A DNA stretch of 64,000 bases from Gammaproteobacteria bacterium (GTDB taxonomy: Bacteria; Pseudomonadota; Gammaproteobacteria; JAJDOJ01). Of the stretch, positions 1-9,327 are shown one piece after another (position 1 is the stretch's first letter; every line of letters begins with the position of its first letter). Location: positions 62,001-126,000 of the forward strand of contig JALSSO010000068.1 in assembly GCA_026984215.1 (NCBI GenBank). The letters run 5' to 3'. The notes beneath the pieces are model-generated. The model saw only the letters and a program-made list of their open reading frames with translations. It was not told the DNA's origin and searched no databases. Position numbers and translations under genes: made by a program.

Positions 1-1605
1 GCGTCCAGAGGTCGTGCTGCTCGATACGATCACCGGTATCCAAATCGACCAACACCACCCGATAGGGAGGTGGAGCGGTTTGTGAATCGGGCACGAGCCG
101 AACCCCGGAATCGATGCGCAATGGGACGATCCCGTGGGAAGGGACCGTGAGCTCGCCCCAACGTACCTCGTTGTGACCGTGTTCGGTGAGCTGTAGATAG
201 ACGGTGTAACGACCCGGCGCCACGAGCCAGGGTCCCTTGAAAAGCTGCCAGACCAATCCCGGCCGTTGCCCACCCTCGGGCACCAGACGGATCAGGTAGA
301 GGGCCTTGCCGCTCCTGCCCCGGGCGGATCCCTTCCAATAGGGGTGGTCGGGCTCCAGCCAGGCGGCGAAACGGACGACGAATCCGAAATCGGCCGCGAC
401 GCGGTTCAATCGTCCCGGCTCGACCTGGACCGGACCCAAATCCACCGCCCGGGAGGCATGCTCCTTTTGCCACACCCACAGGTCATGGGTGCCCGGAGCC
501 ACCACATGGGGACCACTGACGAACGGGCGCCTTCCGCCATAGGCGCCCAACGTCGCGTCTCTGCCCAGGTACTCGATCACCGGAGTCCCCGGCGGTTGCA
601 GCCACCACCAGCGGACCGCGTCGATCGACTCCGGAAATGACAACTGCAGTCCGGTATCGATCGGCACACGCACGGTCTCGCCCGCGTCGAGTTCGACCAC
701 CTCCGGCAGGACCACGGTGGATGAACCGTGTTCGGCTTCCCGCCACGCGATCTGGTACTCCCCGCGCTTGGCTCGCTGGGTTCGGGCGCGAGTGGCGGGC
801 AGCGCCTCGCCCGTTTCCACCTCCACCAGACGCCAGAACCGGGGTGGAAACCGCACCCAGGAAGCCGGCACCACCTCTACCTTGCCCCGACTCGCCCGGA
901 TCGACCGGACGCGCGTGTTCACCGGGGCCGGCGCCGCAGGCGGTTCGGGCTCGGGCTCCAGAGCACGTCCCGTCACCACGGACTCCCGTACTTGACTCAA
1001 TGCCGCGCGCAACGCCTGCGCATCGGCGGCCGGAAAGTATCGCCCGCCGCCGGCGCGCGCGATACAACGCAACGGCTCGGCGCGATCCCCGGACACCCCG
1101 AATCCGACCACATGCACGATCAGCCGCTGCCCCCGATCATGCAAGGCCTTGGCCACCGCGCAGGGGTCGCCTCCACAGGTCTCGATCCCATCGCTGACGA
1201 GCACGAGGGTAGTGTCGTCTTCCCTGCCCTGGAGCGCCTCGCCGGCCTGCGTCAACGCCTCGGCAATCGGGGTCTTGCCCTTGGGCTGGATGGTCCGCAC
1301 CGCAGCGCGGATCCGATCGGGGGCGCTTCCGGGTGGCGCCAGCATCTCGATGTCTCGGCAATCGCCCTTGCGCCGATGCCCGTAAGCCATGAGCCCCACT
1401 TGGACTGCTGGGGCATTTCGCCCACCAATTCATTCACCACCGCCTTGGCTTCGGTGATCTTGACCTGTTCGCCCGCCCGCCCCCACATGGATCCCGAGCC
1501 GTCCAGGATCAACATCACCACGGGGGCGGCGATCACCGGGTTGAGCGACAACAGCCACGGCAACAGCATCACGCCAGGGATCCGAACCTTGAATGTGCCG
1601 TGCAT
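1..1605 (-). pseudogene. von Willebrand factor A domain secreted protein, frameshifted and cut by the window edge
   Basis: The ATG at 1605 is preceded by a strong GGGAGGA ribosome site. The N-terminus is a signal peptide (hydrophobic, ending near IAA) followed at once by a VWA domain with the metal-site motif LILDGSGSM. The reading frame breaks near 1398/1399. The upstream frame reads ...QQSKWG and soon stops, whereas the frame one base away reads LMAYGHRRKGDC and continues with VLVSDGIETCGGDP, both typical of this VWA family. One extra G after the AAG codon would restore SKVGLMAYGH. From there the frame is open with no stop to base 1; the C-terminal part looks beta-rich. Either the gene is broken or the sequence lacks one base. 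The 3' end lies outside the window. VWA proteins of this type are exported, but the role of this one is unknown. Confidence 0.75.
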
Positions 1606-1838
1606 GACTATCCTCCCTTGCGCACGAACCGCAGGATGTACCCCGGGAAGCAGCCTGGGCGATACGAGCTGAACGCTCACTGAACCACGGCGAAGCCCAC
1701 CCAGCGGAAGCCTTCGACCACGGAGCCTCCGGGCCGTGGGATTCGTCGAAAGGCTCGTCCGGGCTCACATCCTACGCACTGGAGCGTCTCCCCCACGGAT
1801 TCGGCACGCCCCCGCGAAGAGGACGGCATCCATTCTTC

Positions 1839-2510
1839 TCAGGGGACCGGTGCACCGCCGTTGGGGGTGCCCGCCACCAGCCCGTACTCCATGGCCAGCC
1901 GGATCAGCTCCGCGTCACTCTTGACGTTGAGCTTCTCCTGCATGCGGCTTTTGTAGGTGCTCACGGTCTTGGGGGACAGATGCAGTGTCTCCGAAATGCT
2001 CTGCACTTTCTGGCCCTGGGCGAGCATGTAGAGGATCTGCATCTCGCGCCCCGAGAGGGCGTCCAGACCCGAGGATCCCCCGCCCGGCAACATCTCCAGC
2101 GCCAGGCGTTGGGCCACCTCGGCGGACAGGTAACGCTTGCCTCGCATGACCGTGCGAATCGCCGTGATGATCTCGTCGACACCACAGCCCTTGCTCAGGT
2201 ACCCGAGCGCGCCGGCCTCCAGCAGCTTCTTTGGGAACGGACCCTGATCGTGCACGGTGACCACGATCACCTTGAGATCCGGCGCCACGCGCAGCATCCG
2301 CCGGGTGGCCTCCATCCCGCCGATGCCCGGCATGTTGACATCCATGAGCACCACATTCGGGGCCAGCCTGCCCACCATGCGCACGGCTTCCTCGCCGGTG
2401 GCCGCCTCGCCCACCACCACGATGCCCTCCTGTTCGGCGTGGTCCTCGATGAGCCTGCGGATCCCGGTGCGGACCAGGTCGTGATCGTCGACCAGCAATA
2501 GCTTGATCAT
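1839..2510 (-). CDS. gacA: GacA/UvrY/LetA-type response regulator
   Basis: A 223-residue two-component response regulator with an N-terminal receiver domain and a C-terminal LuxR-type helix-turn-helix. The receiver starts MIKLLLVDDHDLVRTGI and has the phosphoacceptor motif VLMDVNMPGIGG and the switch lysine in GYLSKG. The HTH has LSGREMQIL and LSPKTVSTYKSRM. The start at 2510 is chosen because family members begin with M-I-K/R-V-L-V-V-D-D. In gammaproteobacteria this regulator works with a BarA/GacS kinase to activate small RNAs that sequester CsrA; that role is taken from the family. It is often followed by uvrC, but here it stands alone. A good sigma70-like promoter lies about 85 bases upstream. 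Confidence 0.9.
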   Translation of the reverse strand: MIKLLLVDDHDLVRTGIRRLIEDHAEQEGIVVVGEAATGEEAVRMVGRLAPNVVLMDVNMPGIGGMEATRRMLRVAPDLKVIVVTVHDQGPFPKKLLEAGALGYLSKGCGVDEIITAIRTVMRGKRYLSAEVAQRLALEMLPGGGSSGLDALSGREMQILYMLAQGQKVQSISETLHLSPKTVSTYKSRMQEKLNVKSDAELIRLAMEYGLVAGTPNGGAPVP

Positions 2511-2592
2511 GCGGGGTCGTGTACCTCGAATGCTCTGCGCGGCGCTCCGGGCCGCTCTAGCGGTCAGGTTGCTGGCCTCCCTGCCCGCCTCT

Positions 2593-2622
2593 TGTATACG
2601 CATTGCCCCGCAAACGTGACAA
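2593..2622 (-). promoter_or_regulatory. candidate sigma70 promoter of the GacA-type regulator
   Basis: On the minus strand TTGTCA (2622-2617) is separated by 18 bases from TATACA (2598-2593). Transcription would start near 2586 and give a leader of about 75 bases. Confidence 0.6.
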
Positions 2623-2642
2623 CGGTCTTCGGACGAAGGGTG

Positions 2643-3128
2643 TCAGTTTTCGGCCGAGCCGCCCCACTCCCGATACGGGTGTTTGACCAAGTTCACGTTG
2701 TAGTAGCGCGGGTCGTCCGACACCTCGCGGCCGACCCACGGCGGCGGCACGAAGGCCTGATCCTCGGCGTCCAGTTCGAGCTCGGCGACAACCAAGCCCG
2801 CGTTCTCCCCCTCGAACACATCGATCTCCCAGGTGTGTCCCCCCCAGTCCACGAAGTGGCGGGTCTTCTCGATCAGGGGCCGCTCGCACAACGTCTCCAG
2901 CATCTCGGCCGCCTCGGCCGGGTCGATGGGGTATTCGTACTCGGCGCGGCGCACCGCGAGATCGGCACTCTTGATATTGAGCCACGCCCGCCCGTCGGCG
3001 GTGCGCACGCGCACGGAACAGCGCTCATTGTTGGCGAGATATCCCTGCCGGTAGCGCACCGAGCGCCGCACGTGTGACCGCCAGTGGTCTCCCACCACCA
3101 GAAACTTGCGTTCGATCTCCGTGGGCAT
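2643..3128 (-). CDS. CYTH-domain protein (triphosphate tunnel metalloenzyme-like)
   Basis: A 161-residue protein beginning MPTEIERKFLV. This carries the ExExK signature that opens CYTH/triphosphate-tunnel enzymes. Basic strand motifs (YRQGYL, CSVRVRTADG, LNIKSAD) and later acidic strands (EYEYPID, WEIDVFEGEN, VVAELELD) match the alternating charged strands of the tunnel. Small bacterial members of this kind are usually inorganic triphosphatases; the substrate here is not shown by sequence. The ATG at 3128 is used because the signature normally lies at the extreme N-terminus. It starts 4 bases after the fabH stop, so it is probably cotranscribed at the end of the yceD-rpmF-plsX-fabH unit, where fabD usually sits in other gammaproteobacteria. 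Confidence 0.85.
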   Translation of the reverse strand: MPTEIERKFLVVGDHWRSHVRRSVRYRQGYLANNERCSVRVRTADGRAWLNIKSADLAVRRAEYEYPIDPAEAAEMLETLCERPLIEKTRHFVDWGGHTWEIDVFEGENAGLVVAELELDAEDQAFVPPPWVGREVSDDPRYYNVNLVKHPYREWGGSAEN

Positions 3129-3132
3129 CGGG

Positions 3133-4107
3133 TCAGTACCGCACCAGGGCCGAGCCCCAGGTGAACCCACCGCCGAAGGCTTCCATGAGCAGCAACTCCC
3201 CACGCCGTATGCGCCCGTCCCGCACGGCCACGTCCAGGGCCAGGGGGATCGAGGCGGCCGAAGTGTTGGCGTGTTCGTCCACGGTCACCACCACCCGTTC
3301 CATGGGCAGGCCGAGTCTGCGCGCGGTGGCTTCGATGATGCGGTGATTGGCCTGATGGGGGACCAGCCAGTCCACATCCTCCTTGGACATCCCATTGTGC
3401 TCCAGGGTCTCGTCCACGATCCGGCCCAAGGTATTGACCGCCACGCGGAAGACTTCGTTGCCCCGCATCTCGATGAAGGCATCGCCCTGGCGCACGCGGT
3501 CATACCCCTGGGAAACCCCGTAGGGCACGGTGAGCAGATTGGCGTAACTGCCGTCGGCATGGAGCTGGGTGGAATACAGCCCCGGTTCGGTGGCCGCCTC
3601 CAGTACCACGGCGCCCGCCCCGTCACCGAACAGCACGCAAGTGGAACGATCCGTCCAATCGATGAGGCGGGACAAGGTTTCCGCGCCCACCACCAAGGCG
3701 CAAGCGGACTGCCCGGCGCGGATGAAATTGTTGGCCACCCCCAGGGCGTAGACGAATCCGGTGCACACCGCTTGCACGTCGAATGCCGGACAGCCGTGCA
3801 CGTCCAGTTTCTCCTGCAGCAGGCAGGCCGTGCTGGGGAAGACGCGGTCCGGCGTGGTGGTCGCCACGACGATGAGGTCCAGCTCCCGGGCGGCGCGGCC
3901 GGCCGCCGCCAGAGCGCTGCGGGCCGCGGCCAGGGCCAAGTCGCTCGTACTCTCGTGGGGACCGGCGATGTGCCGTTTCTTGATTCCGGTGCGCTGCGTG
4001 ATCCACTCGTCCGAGGTCTCGACCAGCAGCTCCAGATCGTGGTTGGTCATCACGGTTTCCGGGAGATAGCTCCCGGTGCCGGCGATGCGGGCGTACGGCC
4101 CGCTCAT
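3133..4107 (-). CDS. fabH: beta-ketoacyl-ACP synthase III
   Basis: A 324-residue condensing enzyme that starts fatty-acid synthesis by joining acetyl-CoA to malonyl-ACP. The catalytic triad is visible: Cys in [11 protein letters not shown], His in [10 protein letters not shown] and Asn in [13 protein letters not shown]. The thiolase-fold glycine-rich end [10 protein letters not shown] is intact. Length is normal for the family. Its ATG overlaps the plsX stop (ATGA), so translation is probably coupled. Confidence 0.97.
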   Translation of the reverse strand: MSGPYARIAGTGSYLPETVMTNHDLELLVETSDEWITQRTGIKKRHIAGPHESTSDLALAAARSALAAAGRAARELDLIVVATTTPDRVFPSTACLLQEKLDVHGCPAFDVQAVCTGFVYALGVANNFIRAGQSACALVVGAETLSRLIDWTDRSTCVLFGDGAGAVVLEAATEPGLYSTQLHADGSYANLLTVPYGVSQGYDRVRQGDAFIEMRGNEVFRVAVNTLGRIVDETLEHNGMSKEDVDWLVPHQANHRIIEATARRLGLPMERVVVTVDEHANTSAASIPLALDVAVRDGRIRRGELLLMEAFGGGFTWGSALVRY

Positions 4108-5132
4108 GCCGCCGTCCCATGGCTGAGCAGTTCGTGTACGCTCTCTCCGATACGCTCGGGCACCCGGGCCGCCGCCTCCAGCCGCGCGATGCGAATGGCA
4201 TTGGCAAAGGCCATCCGGTCGGCGCCCCCATGGCTCTTGACCACCACGGCGCGCAGGCCCACCAAGCTCGCCCCGTTGTAGCGACGGGGATCCAGCCCCT
4301 CGAGCACCGCGCGCAGAACCGGGGCCGCGAGCAAGGCCGCCGCGCGCGTGACCAGGTTGCGTCGGAATCCGTCTTTGAGCAGCCCCGTGATCAACCGGGC
4401 CACGCCCTCGCTGCTCTTCAGCGATACATTGCCGACGAAACCGTCACAGACCACCACGTCCACATCGCCGCAGTAGATGTGGTCTCCCTCCACGTACCCG
4501 ATGTAGTTGAGGGGGCTGCGCTCGAGTAGCGCATTGGCCTCCTTCACCTGCTCGTTGCCCTTGATGGCCTCCTGCCCCACGTTCAGCAGTCCCACGCGGG
4601 GACGCTCAAGGTTGGACACGTGTTCGGCCAACACCGAGCCCATCACCGCAAACTGAAGCAGGTGCTCGGCCTTACAATCCACGTTGGCCCCGAGGTCCAG
4701 CATGTGGGTGTGCCCATTGCGCGACGGCAGCGCCGTCATGATGGCGGGCCGGTCGATGCCGGCCAGGGTCTTCAGGACGAACCGCCCCGTGGCCATCAGG
4801 GCACCCGTGTTGCCCGCGCTCACCGCCGCGTCGGATTCTCCGCTCTTGACCAGATCGATGGCCACCCGCATCGACGAATCCTTCTTGCTGCGCAACGCCT
4901 GCGCCGGCGGCTCGTCCATGGCCACCACCTGAGAGGCATGCCGTACCTGGAGCTGGTCCCATCCCTCGCAGCCCTGGGCACGGATCTGCTCGCGGATCCG
5001 GGCAGCGTCGCCCACGAGAATGAGGTCCAGGTCCGGCCACTCCCGTACCACCTCGCAGGCAGCCGGCACGGTGACGCCCGGTCCATGGTCCCCACCCATG
5101 GCGTCCACCGATATGGTGACGCGTCCGCTCAT
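4104..5132 (-). CDS. plsX: phosphate acyltransferase PlsX
   Basis: A 342-residue peripheral membrane enzyme that converts acyl-ACP to acyl-phosphate for phospholipid synthesis. The N-terminus [12 protein letters not shown] is the family hallmark, and [13 protein letters not shown] and [17 protein letters not shown] are conserved core motifs. It lies between rpmF (58 bases upstream) and fabH (4-base overlap), the usual order. Confidence 0.97.
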   Translation of the reverse strand: MSGRVTISVDAMGGDHGPGVTVPAACEVVREWPDLDLILVGDAARIREQIRAQGCEGWDQLQVRHASQVVAMDEPPAQALRSKKDSSMRVAIDLVKSGESDAAVSAGNTGALMATGRFVLKTLAGIDRPAIMTALPSRNGHTHMLDLGANVDCKAEHLLQFAVMGSVLAEHVSNLERPRVGLLNVGQEAIKGNEQVKEANALLERSPLNYIGYVEGDHIYCGDVDVVVCDGFVGNVSLKSSEGVARLITGLLKDGFRRNLVTRAAALLAAPVLRAVLEGLDPRRYNGASLVGLRAVVVKSHGGADRMAFANAIRIARLEAAARVPERIGESVHELLSHGTAA

Positions 5133-5190
5133 GAAAACCGCTGTTCGACCATCCCGCCCTGCGGCCGTTCCGTGTGACCGCGGTGAGGCA

Positions 5191-5382
5191 CTATTCCTCG
5201 TCTTCCTCTTCGGCGCGCACGATCACTTGCCGACCCCGGTAGAAGCCGTCCGGCGTCACGTGATGTCGCAGGTGCGTCTCACCCGTGGTGGGGTCGATGG
5301 ACAGGGCCGGGCCGCGCAGCGCGTCATGGGCGCGCCGCATGCCCCGCCGTGACCGGGTCTTGCGTCGTTGCTGAACCGCCAT
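5191..5382 (-). CDS. rpmF: 50S ribosomal protein L32
   Basis: A 63-residue basic protein starting [20 protein letters not shown], characteristic of L32, with [14 protein letters not shown] near the end. It is the cysteine-free form, without a zinc ribbon. The ATG at 5382 has a GAGGAG ribosome site. The acidic tail EEEDEE is slightly longer than usual. Confidence 0.97.
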   Translation of the reverse strand: MAVQQRRKTRSRRGMRRAHDALRGPALSIDPTTGETHLRHHVTPDGFYRGRQVIVRAEEEDEE

Positions 5383-5459
5383 GGCTCGTCTCCTCTCTCG
5401 AAAAAACAAAAACGCCCGGGCCGGCCCATCGCGGGCCGATACCACCCGGGTCTGTCCAC

Positions 5460-6014
5460 TCAACCCTTGCGCCGGCGCAGCGCAGCGAGCGCCTCGAAGG
5501 GATTGTCCCGTGGGGGTGCGCCCCCCGCCAGGGCGTCGAGGCGATGCATGGCTTCCGCGTCGCAGTCCCCGCGCCGTGGATGCCGAGGCACCATGGGCAC
5601 GGCCAGCAGGACCTCGTCCTCGACCAACCGCACCAGTGAAAGTCGCTGGTCGCACCCCAATTCGATCGTGTCGAAGTCGTCCCGAAGGCGCGCCGCCTCC
5701 GGCCCCGATCGGGCCGCCGCGACCAAGAACTCGGCCTGCACGTCGAGGTCCATGTCGCCGAGGCAACGCTGACACACCACGGTGACGACCGCCGTCACCC
5801 GCCCCTCGATGACCACCGCACCCCCGGGCTCCCGGAACGCGCGGACACCGACCTCGACCGCCGGGGAACGTCCGCTCGCGCCGGCACCGGCGAGGCGCCC
5901 GAGTTCAGCCCATTGCAACGTGCCCCGGACCCAGCGCCCGCTGCGGGCCAGCTCGTCGGGATCGATCCAACGCGGGAGCGACGCCGCTCCCCGATGTGGG
6001 TTCCGGGGTGTCAT
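5460..6014 (-). CDS. yceD: YceD/DUF177 family protein (23S rRNA accumulation protein)
   Basis: A 184-residue member of the DUF177 family encoded just before rpmF in most gammaproteobacteria. The central motif [14 protein letters not shown] contains the CxxC pair, followed by the acidic segment DDFDTIELG and the helix [18 protein letters not shown]. Loss of the E. coli protein affects 23S rRNA levels; the mechanism is not settled. No clear Shine-Dalgarno precedes the ATG and the predicted leader is only about 15 bases long. Confidence 0.9.
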   Translation of the reverse strand: MTPRNPHRGAASLPRWIDPDELARSGRWVRGTLQWAELGRLAGAGASGRSPAVEVGVRAFREPGGAVVIEGRVTAVVTVVCQRCLGDMDLDVQAEFLVAAARSGPEAARLRDDFDTIELGCDQRLSLVRLVEDEVLLAVPMVPRHPRRGDCDAEAMHRLDALAGGAPPRDNPFEALAALRRRKG

Positions 6015-6034
6015 CTACAGGAAATAAAGGCGAA

Positions 6035-6063
6035 ATTGTACCGAGGCTCCCGAGAGGGGTCAA
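6035..6063 (-). promoter_or_regulatory. sigma70-like promoter of yceD-rpmF-plsX-fabH
   Basis: On the minus strand TTGACC (6063-6058), a 17-base spacer and TACAAT (6040-6035). This is a near-consensus promoter with the start point close to the yceD start codon. Confidence 0.75.
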
Positions 6064-6080
6064 AGTCGGGCACTTGACCC
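6057..6080. repeat. inverted repeat formed by two back-to-back -35 elements
   Basis: GGGTCAA at 6057-6063 and TTGACCC at 6074-6080 are perfect inverted arms around a 10-base spacer. Each arm contains the -35 hexamer of one of the two divergent promoters, so a dimeric factor could cover both. It may also be only the result of two similar -35 elements facing each other. Confidence 0.6.
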
Positions 6081-6102
6081 ACCGGCTCCGCTGCACTACA
6101 AA
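6074..6102 (+). promoter_or_regulatory. sigma70-like promoter of maf
   Basis: TTGACC (6074-6079), a 17-base spacer and TACAAA (6097-6102), 35 bases before the maf ATG. Confidence 0.7.
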
Positions 6103-6136
6103 ACGGCGCCCGCCCGCAGCCGGAGATCCGCTGACC

Positions 6137-6718
6137 ATGAGAACACTCGTGCTGGCCTCCAGTTCCCCGTATCGGCGCGCCCTGCTAGCGCGGTTGGGAT
6201 TGCCTTTCGAGGCCGCGGATCCAAAGGTCGACGAACGCCGTCTTGCCGGCGAATCCCCCGCCAGCCTGGTCCGCCGGCTTGCCGAGGCCAAGGCCCGTGC
6301 CTTGGCCGGGCGCCGTCCCCAGGCCCTCATCATCGGCTCGGACCAGTGCGCGGTCACCGAACGGGACGAGATCCTGGGCAAGCCCGGCGATCTCGAACGG
6401 GCCGCCGCCCAGTTGCGCGCGGCCTCCGGACGCAGCGTGCAGTTCCTGACCGGGCTGTGTGTGCTCGACGCGGCCACGGGCACCGTCCAGTCCGACGTCG
6501 TGCCGTTCACAGTGCATTTTCGCAAACTCAGCGAGCGGCAGATCCGCGCCTACCTGGAGCGCGAACGCCCGTTCGACTGCGCCGGAAGTTTCCGCTCCGA
6601 GGGGCTGGGGATCGCGTTGTTCCGGCGCATGGAGGGCACGGACCCGAGCGCACTCATGGGCCTGCCGTTGATCCGCCTGGTGGACATGCTGGAGGCGGCC
6701 GGAATGCCCGTGCTCTGA
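6137..6718 (+). CDS. Maf/YceF-type nucleotide pyrophosphatase
   Basis: A 193-residue Maf-family protein. The start MRTLVLASSSPYRRALL is the family's nucleotide-binding loop; GSDQCAV, GKPGD and CAGSFRSEGLG are the other conserved motifs. The divergent position next to yceD-rpmF matches yceF of E. coli, whose product hydrolyses 7-methyl-GTP. The subfamily is inferred from synteny and from the lack of Ham1-like features. Its stop lies 11 bases from the stop of convergent sppA. Confidence 0.92.
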   Translation: MRTLVLASSSPYRRALLARLGLPFEAADPKVDERRLAGESPASLVRRLAEAKARALAGRRPQALIIGSDQCAVTERDEILGKPGDLERAAAQLRAASGRSVQFLTGLCVLDAATGTVQSDVVPFTVHFRKLSERQIRAYLERERPFDCAGSFRSEGLGIALFRRMEGTDPSALMGLPLIRLVDMLEAAGMPVL

Positions 6719-6729
6719 GCCGGACGCGC

Positions 6730-7671
6730 TCAGCGCAGCCGTCCCGGAAAGAGCCGTTCCTCCAACCGATCGGCCAAGGCCGTTCCCAGGCGTTCCCCGA
6801 GCCGCTCCCACCAATCCCGCCGATGCGTGAACTCGCGCGTGCGTTCCACGCCGATGACCTCGCGGGCCACCGTGGCCTCGTCGGCGAAGCCGTCGATCAG
6901 TCCCAGCTCGAGCGCCTCCCGCCCGGTCCAGAACAGCCCCGAAAAGAGCGCCGGATCGTCCGTCAGCCGGTCGCCGCGGCCCTTTTTCACCGCCTCGATG
7001 AACTGCCGGTGCACGTCCTTCAGGAGGTCCTTCACGTGCGCCACTTCCTCCGGCTCCAACGGTAGGAAAGGATCCAGGAAACCCTTGTGTCTGCCGGCCG
7101 TGAACAGCCGCCGCTCCATGCCCAGCTTGTTCAAGGTACCCACCAATCCGAAACTGTCCAGCCGCACCCCGATCGAGCCCACGATACTCGCCCGGTTGGC
7201 ATAGATCTTTTCGGCGGCCACGGCGATGTAGTACGCCCCCGAGGCCGCCGCGTCGGTGACCACGGCCACCACCGGAACGTCCGGGTGTTCCTCGCGCAGG
7301 CGCAGGATCTCGTCATGCACCAGCGCCGACTGGACCGCACTGCCGCCGGGGCTGTTGATACGCAGGATGACCCCGCGCGTGCCGTCGTCCTCGAAGGCGT
7401 CGCGCAGGCCTGCGATCACGTCCCGCGCATTGGCCCCGGCCCCGTCGGCGATGAGGCCGCGGATGGCGACCACCGCCGTGTGCTCACCGGCCCATTCCCC
7501 TTCCCAGTCGCCGCCCTGCCACAGCAGCCAGCTCACGACGATCACGTAGGAGAAGAGCAACAACCGGAAGAAGACATTCCAACGCCGCGTGCGACGGCGC
7601 TCCTGGAGGGCTTCGCGCGCCAGCTCACGAACGAGCTCGCGTTCCCAGTCTCGATCGCCGTCCGCGCTCAT
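6730..7671 (-). CDS. sppA: S49-family signal peptide peptidase (SppA, single-domain form)
   Basis: A 313-residue inner-membrane serine protease that degrades cleaved signal peptides. A cytoplasmic N-terminus of about 35 residues is followed by one membrane helix (FFRLLLFSYVIVVSWLLW) and one S49 domain. Motifs are ILRINSPGGSAVQS, the catalytic serine in DAAASGAYYIA, and the likely general-base lysine in FTAGRHKGFLDPF. The ATG at 7671 is preferred over upstream starts because it overlaps the stop of the HAD gene (ATGA). Length matches the short, one-domain SppA. Confidence 0.9.
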   Translation of the reverse strand: MSADGDRDWERELVRELAREALQERRRTRRWNVFFRLLLFSYVIVVSWLLWQGGDWEGEWAGEHTAVVAIRGLIADGAGANARDVIAGLRDAFEDDGTRGVILRINSPGGSAVQSALVHDEILRLREEHPDVPVVAVVTDAAASGAYYIAVAAEKIYANRASIVGSIGVRLDSFGLVGTLNKLGMERRLFTAGRHKGFLDPFLPLEPEEVAHVKDLLKDVHRQFIEAVKKGRGDRLTDDPALFSGLFWTGREALELGLIDGFADEATVAREVIGVERTREFTHRRDWWERLGERLGTALADRLEERLFPGRLR

Positions 7672-8354
7672 GCGTTCGTCTCCAGGCTCCATCTCTGCGG
7701 CTCCGCTTCCACCATCTCCAGCCACCGGGGCAGCTGGCGCAGATCCTCCAGCAGCGCCACGGGCGCGAGCGCCTGCAGGCGCTCGACTCCATGCACCCCA
7801 TAGGTGACCCCCAATCCCCGAGCCCGCGCCCGCCGCGCCATCTCCAGATCGTACACCGTATCCCCGATCATCAGGGTCTCGCTCGGTGGCACCCGCAGCT
7901 CGTCCATCAGCTCCAGCAGCATCTGGGGATGCGGCTTCGACGCCGCCTCATCGGCGCAGCGGCTGGCGTGGAACCACCGCCCCAACCCCGTCTCCCGGAA
8001 TCCGCGCTCCAGACCGCGTCGCGACTTGCCCGTGGCCACGGCCAGGCGGTAGCCGCGTGCGTGCAGCGCTTCGATGACTCCTTCCACTCCCGGGAACAGC
8101 ATACTGGCCTCGGCGTCCCGCGCCAGGTAACAGCGCCGGTAGGCTTCGACGAGGCGCTCGACAAACGCGTCGTCGGCATCGGGAAACAGGCTCAGCACCG
8201 CCTCGCGCAGACCCAGACCGATGATGTCGCGGATCGCCTCGTCGCTGCGGTGCGGTGCACCCACCGCTTCGATGGCAAGCCGTACGCAACCCACGATGCG
8301 CCGTTCGGAATCCATCAAAGTGCCGTCCCAGTCGAACACCAGCAACCGGAACAT
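7668..8354 (-). CDS. HAD-superfamily phosphatase (phosphoglycolate phosphatase-like)
   Basis: A 228-residue HAD hydrolase with motif I FDWDGTLMDS, motif II VATGKSRRG, the conserved lysine in ASKPHPQM and motif III MIGDTVYDLEMA. A helical cap between motifs I and II fits the Gph-like subfamily. It lies 17 bases after rluC and overlaps sppA by 4 bases; rluC-HAD-sppA is a common gammaproteobacterial order. The physiological substrate cannot be read from sequence. Confidence 0.88.
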   Translation of the reverse strand: MFRLLVFDWDGTLMDSERRIVGCVRLAIEAVGAPHRSDEAIRDIIGLGLREAVLSLFPDADDAFVERLVEAYRRCYLARDAEASMLFPGVEGVIEALHARGYRLAVATGKSRRGLERGFRETGLGRWFHASRCADEAASKPHPQMLLELMDELRVPPSETLMIGDTVYDLEMARRARARGLGVTYGVHGVERLQALAPVALLEDLRQLPRWLEMVEAEPQRWSLETNA

Positions 8355-8371
8355 GACATTCCGTCCGTGGC

Positions 8372-9316
8372 TCAGGAGGCGACCTGCGCCTGGCTGAGTA
8401 CCGCGTCGAGCTCCGGCGGCAGAGAAGCCTCGGCCTCTACGCCGCGTCCCTCGAAACGGAAGGCGATCCGCGCCGCGTGCAGAAAGATCCGCCGCAGCCC
8501 CCGTCTCCGCCATGCCCGGTTGGCCGCGAAATCACCGTACTTCTCGTCGCCCAGCACCGGATGGCCCAGGTGCGCCGCATGGACCCGGATCTGGTGCATC
8601 CGGCCGGTGTGGAGCCGGGCGCGGACCAACGTGGCGTCGGGCAGAGACTGGACGATCTCGAATTCCGTCCGGGCCGGCTTGCCACCGACGCCCGCGCGCA
8701 TCGCGCCCGCCTGCCGGACCAGCGGCACCTCGACGCGCCGGCGCCGTTCCAGACGTCCGTGCAGCAGCACGAGATATTCCTTGGTCACCGTCCCCGCCCG
8801 CAGGGCATCCTGAAAACCCAGCAAGGCACGCCGACGCCGGGCCAGCACCAGGCAACCGCTGGTGTCCCGGTCCAGACGGTGCGCGAGCGTCAGACGGGAC
8901 GACCCGGGCCAAGCCGCGCGCAGCGTCTCGATCACCCCCCACGGATTGCCGGTGCCGCCGTGAACCGCCACGCCACAGGGCTTGTCCAATACGATGAAGT
9001 CGGCATCCTCTTGCAGGATGGCGGCGGTGAGGCGGTCGACGAGGCGCGGCGGCGGCCCATGAGAGAGGGGTTGCGTGGCCACGCGCACCGGCGGCACACG
9101 CAGCCGATCACCGGGCCGCAAACGGTAATGGGCGCGGATGCGCCCGCCGTTGACCCGTACCTGTCCGCTGCGCAGCAGCCGGTAGATGTGGCTCTTCGGC
9201 ACACCCCGCAGGTGGCGGATCAGGAAATTGTCCACGCGCTGACCCTCGGCGGCCTCGTCGACGGTCACGAGTCGGACCGCCGGCCGGGAAGGCCCGGATT
9301 TGATGCTTTTCGACAT
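8372..9316 (-). CDS. rluC: 23S rRNA pseudouridine synthase RluC
   Basis: A 314-residue enzyme with an N-terminal S4 RNA-binding domain (GQRVDNFLIRHLRGVPKSHI) and a RluA-type catalytic domain. The catalytic aspartate lies in HRLDRDTSGCLVLAR. RluC of E. coli makes pseudouridines 955, 2504 and 2580 of 23S rRNA; that assignment rests on the divergent position next to rne, which is conserved. An AT-rich stretch just upstream of the ATG leaves little room for a long leader. Confidence 0.92.
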   Translation of the reverse strand: MSKSIKSGPSRPAVRLVTVDEAAEGQRVDNFLIRHLRGVPKSHIYRLLRSGQVRVNGGRIRAHYRLRPGDRLRVPPVRVATQPLSHGPPPRLVDRLTAAILQEDADFIVLDKPCGVAVHGGTGNPWGVIETLRAAWPGSSRLTLAHRLDRDTSGCLVLARRRRALLGFQDALRAGTVTKEYLVLLHGRLERRRRVEVPLVRQAGAMRAGVGGKPARTEFEIVQSLPDATLVRARLHTGRMHQIRVHAAHLGHPVLGDEKYGDFAANRAWRRRGLRRIFLHAARIAFRFEGRGVEAEASLPPELDAVLSQAQVAS

Positions 9317-9327
9317 ACTGTTATATT
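9300..9327 (+). promoter_or_regulatory. candidate rne promoter
   Basis: TTGATG (9300-9305), a 16-base spacer and TATATT (9322-9327), in the only AT-rich part of the rluC/rne gap. The predicted start is near 9334, about 470 bases before the rne ATG. Confidence 0.5.

Noticed and set aside
728-1672. Open frame of 314 codons on the plus strand.
   Set aside because: It lies opposite the VWA gene, whose motifs are clear; the plus-strand translation shows no family features.
1677-1829. Short minus-strand frame ending EGFRWVGFAVVQ, like the C-terminus of a formylglycine-generating-enzyme (SUMF1) protein next to the VWA gene.
   Set aside because: Only about 50 codons, no ribosome site and no upstream domain; the likeness rests on a few residues.
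6715-6733. Stem CTGAGC/GCTCAG between convergent maf and sppA.
   Set aside because: Six bases, no T-tract on either side; too weak to call a terminator.
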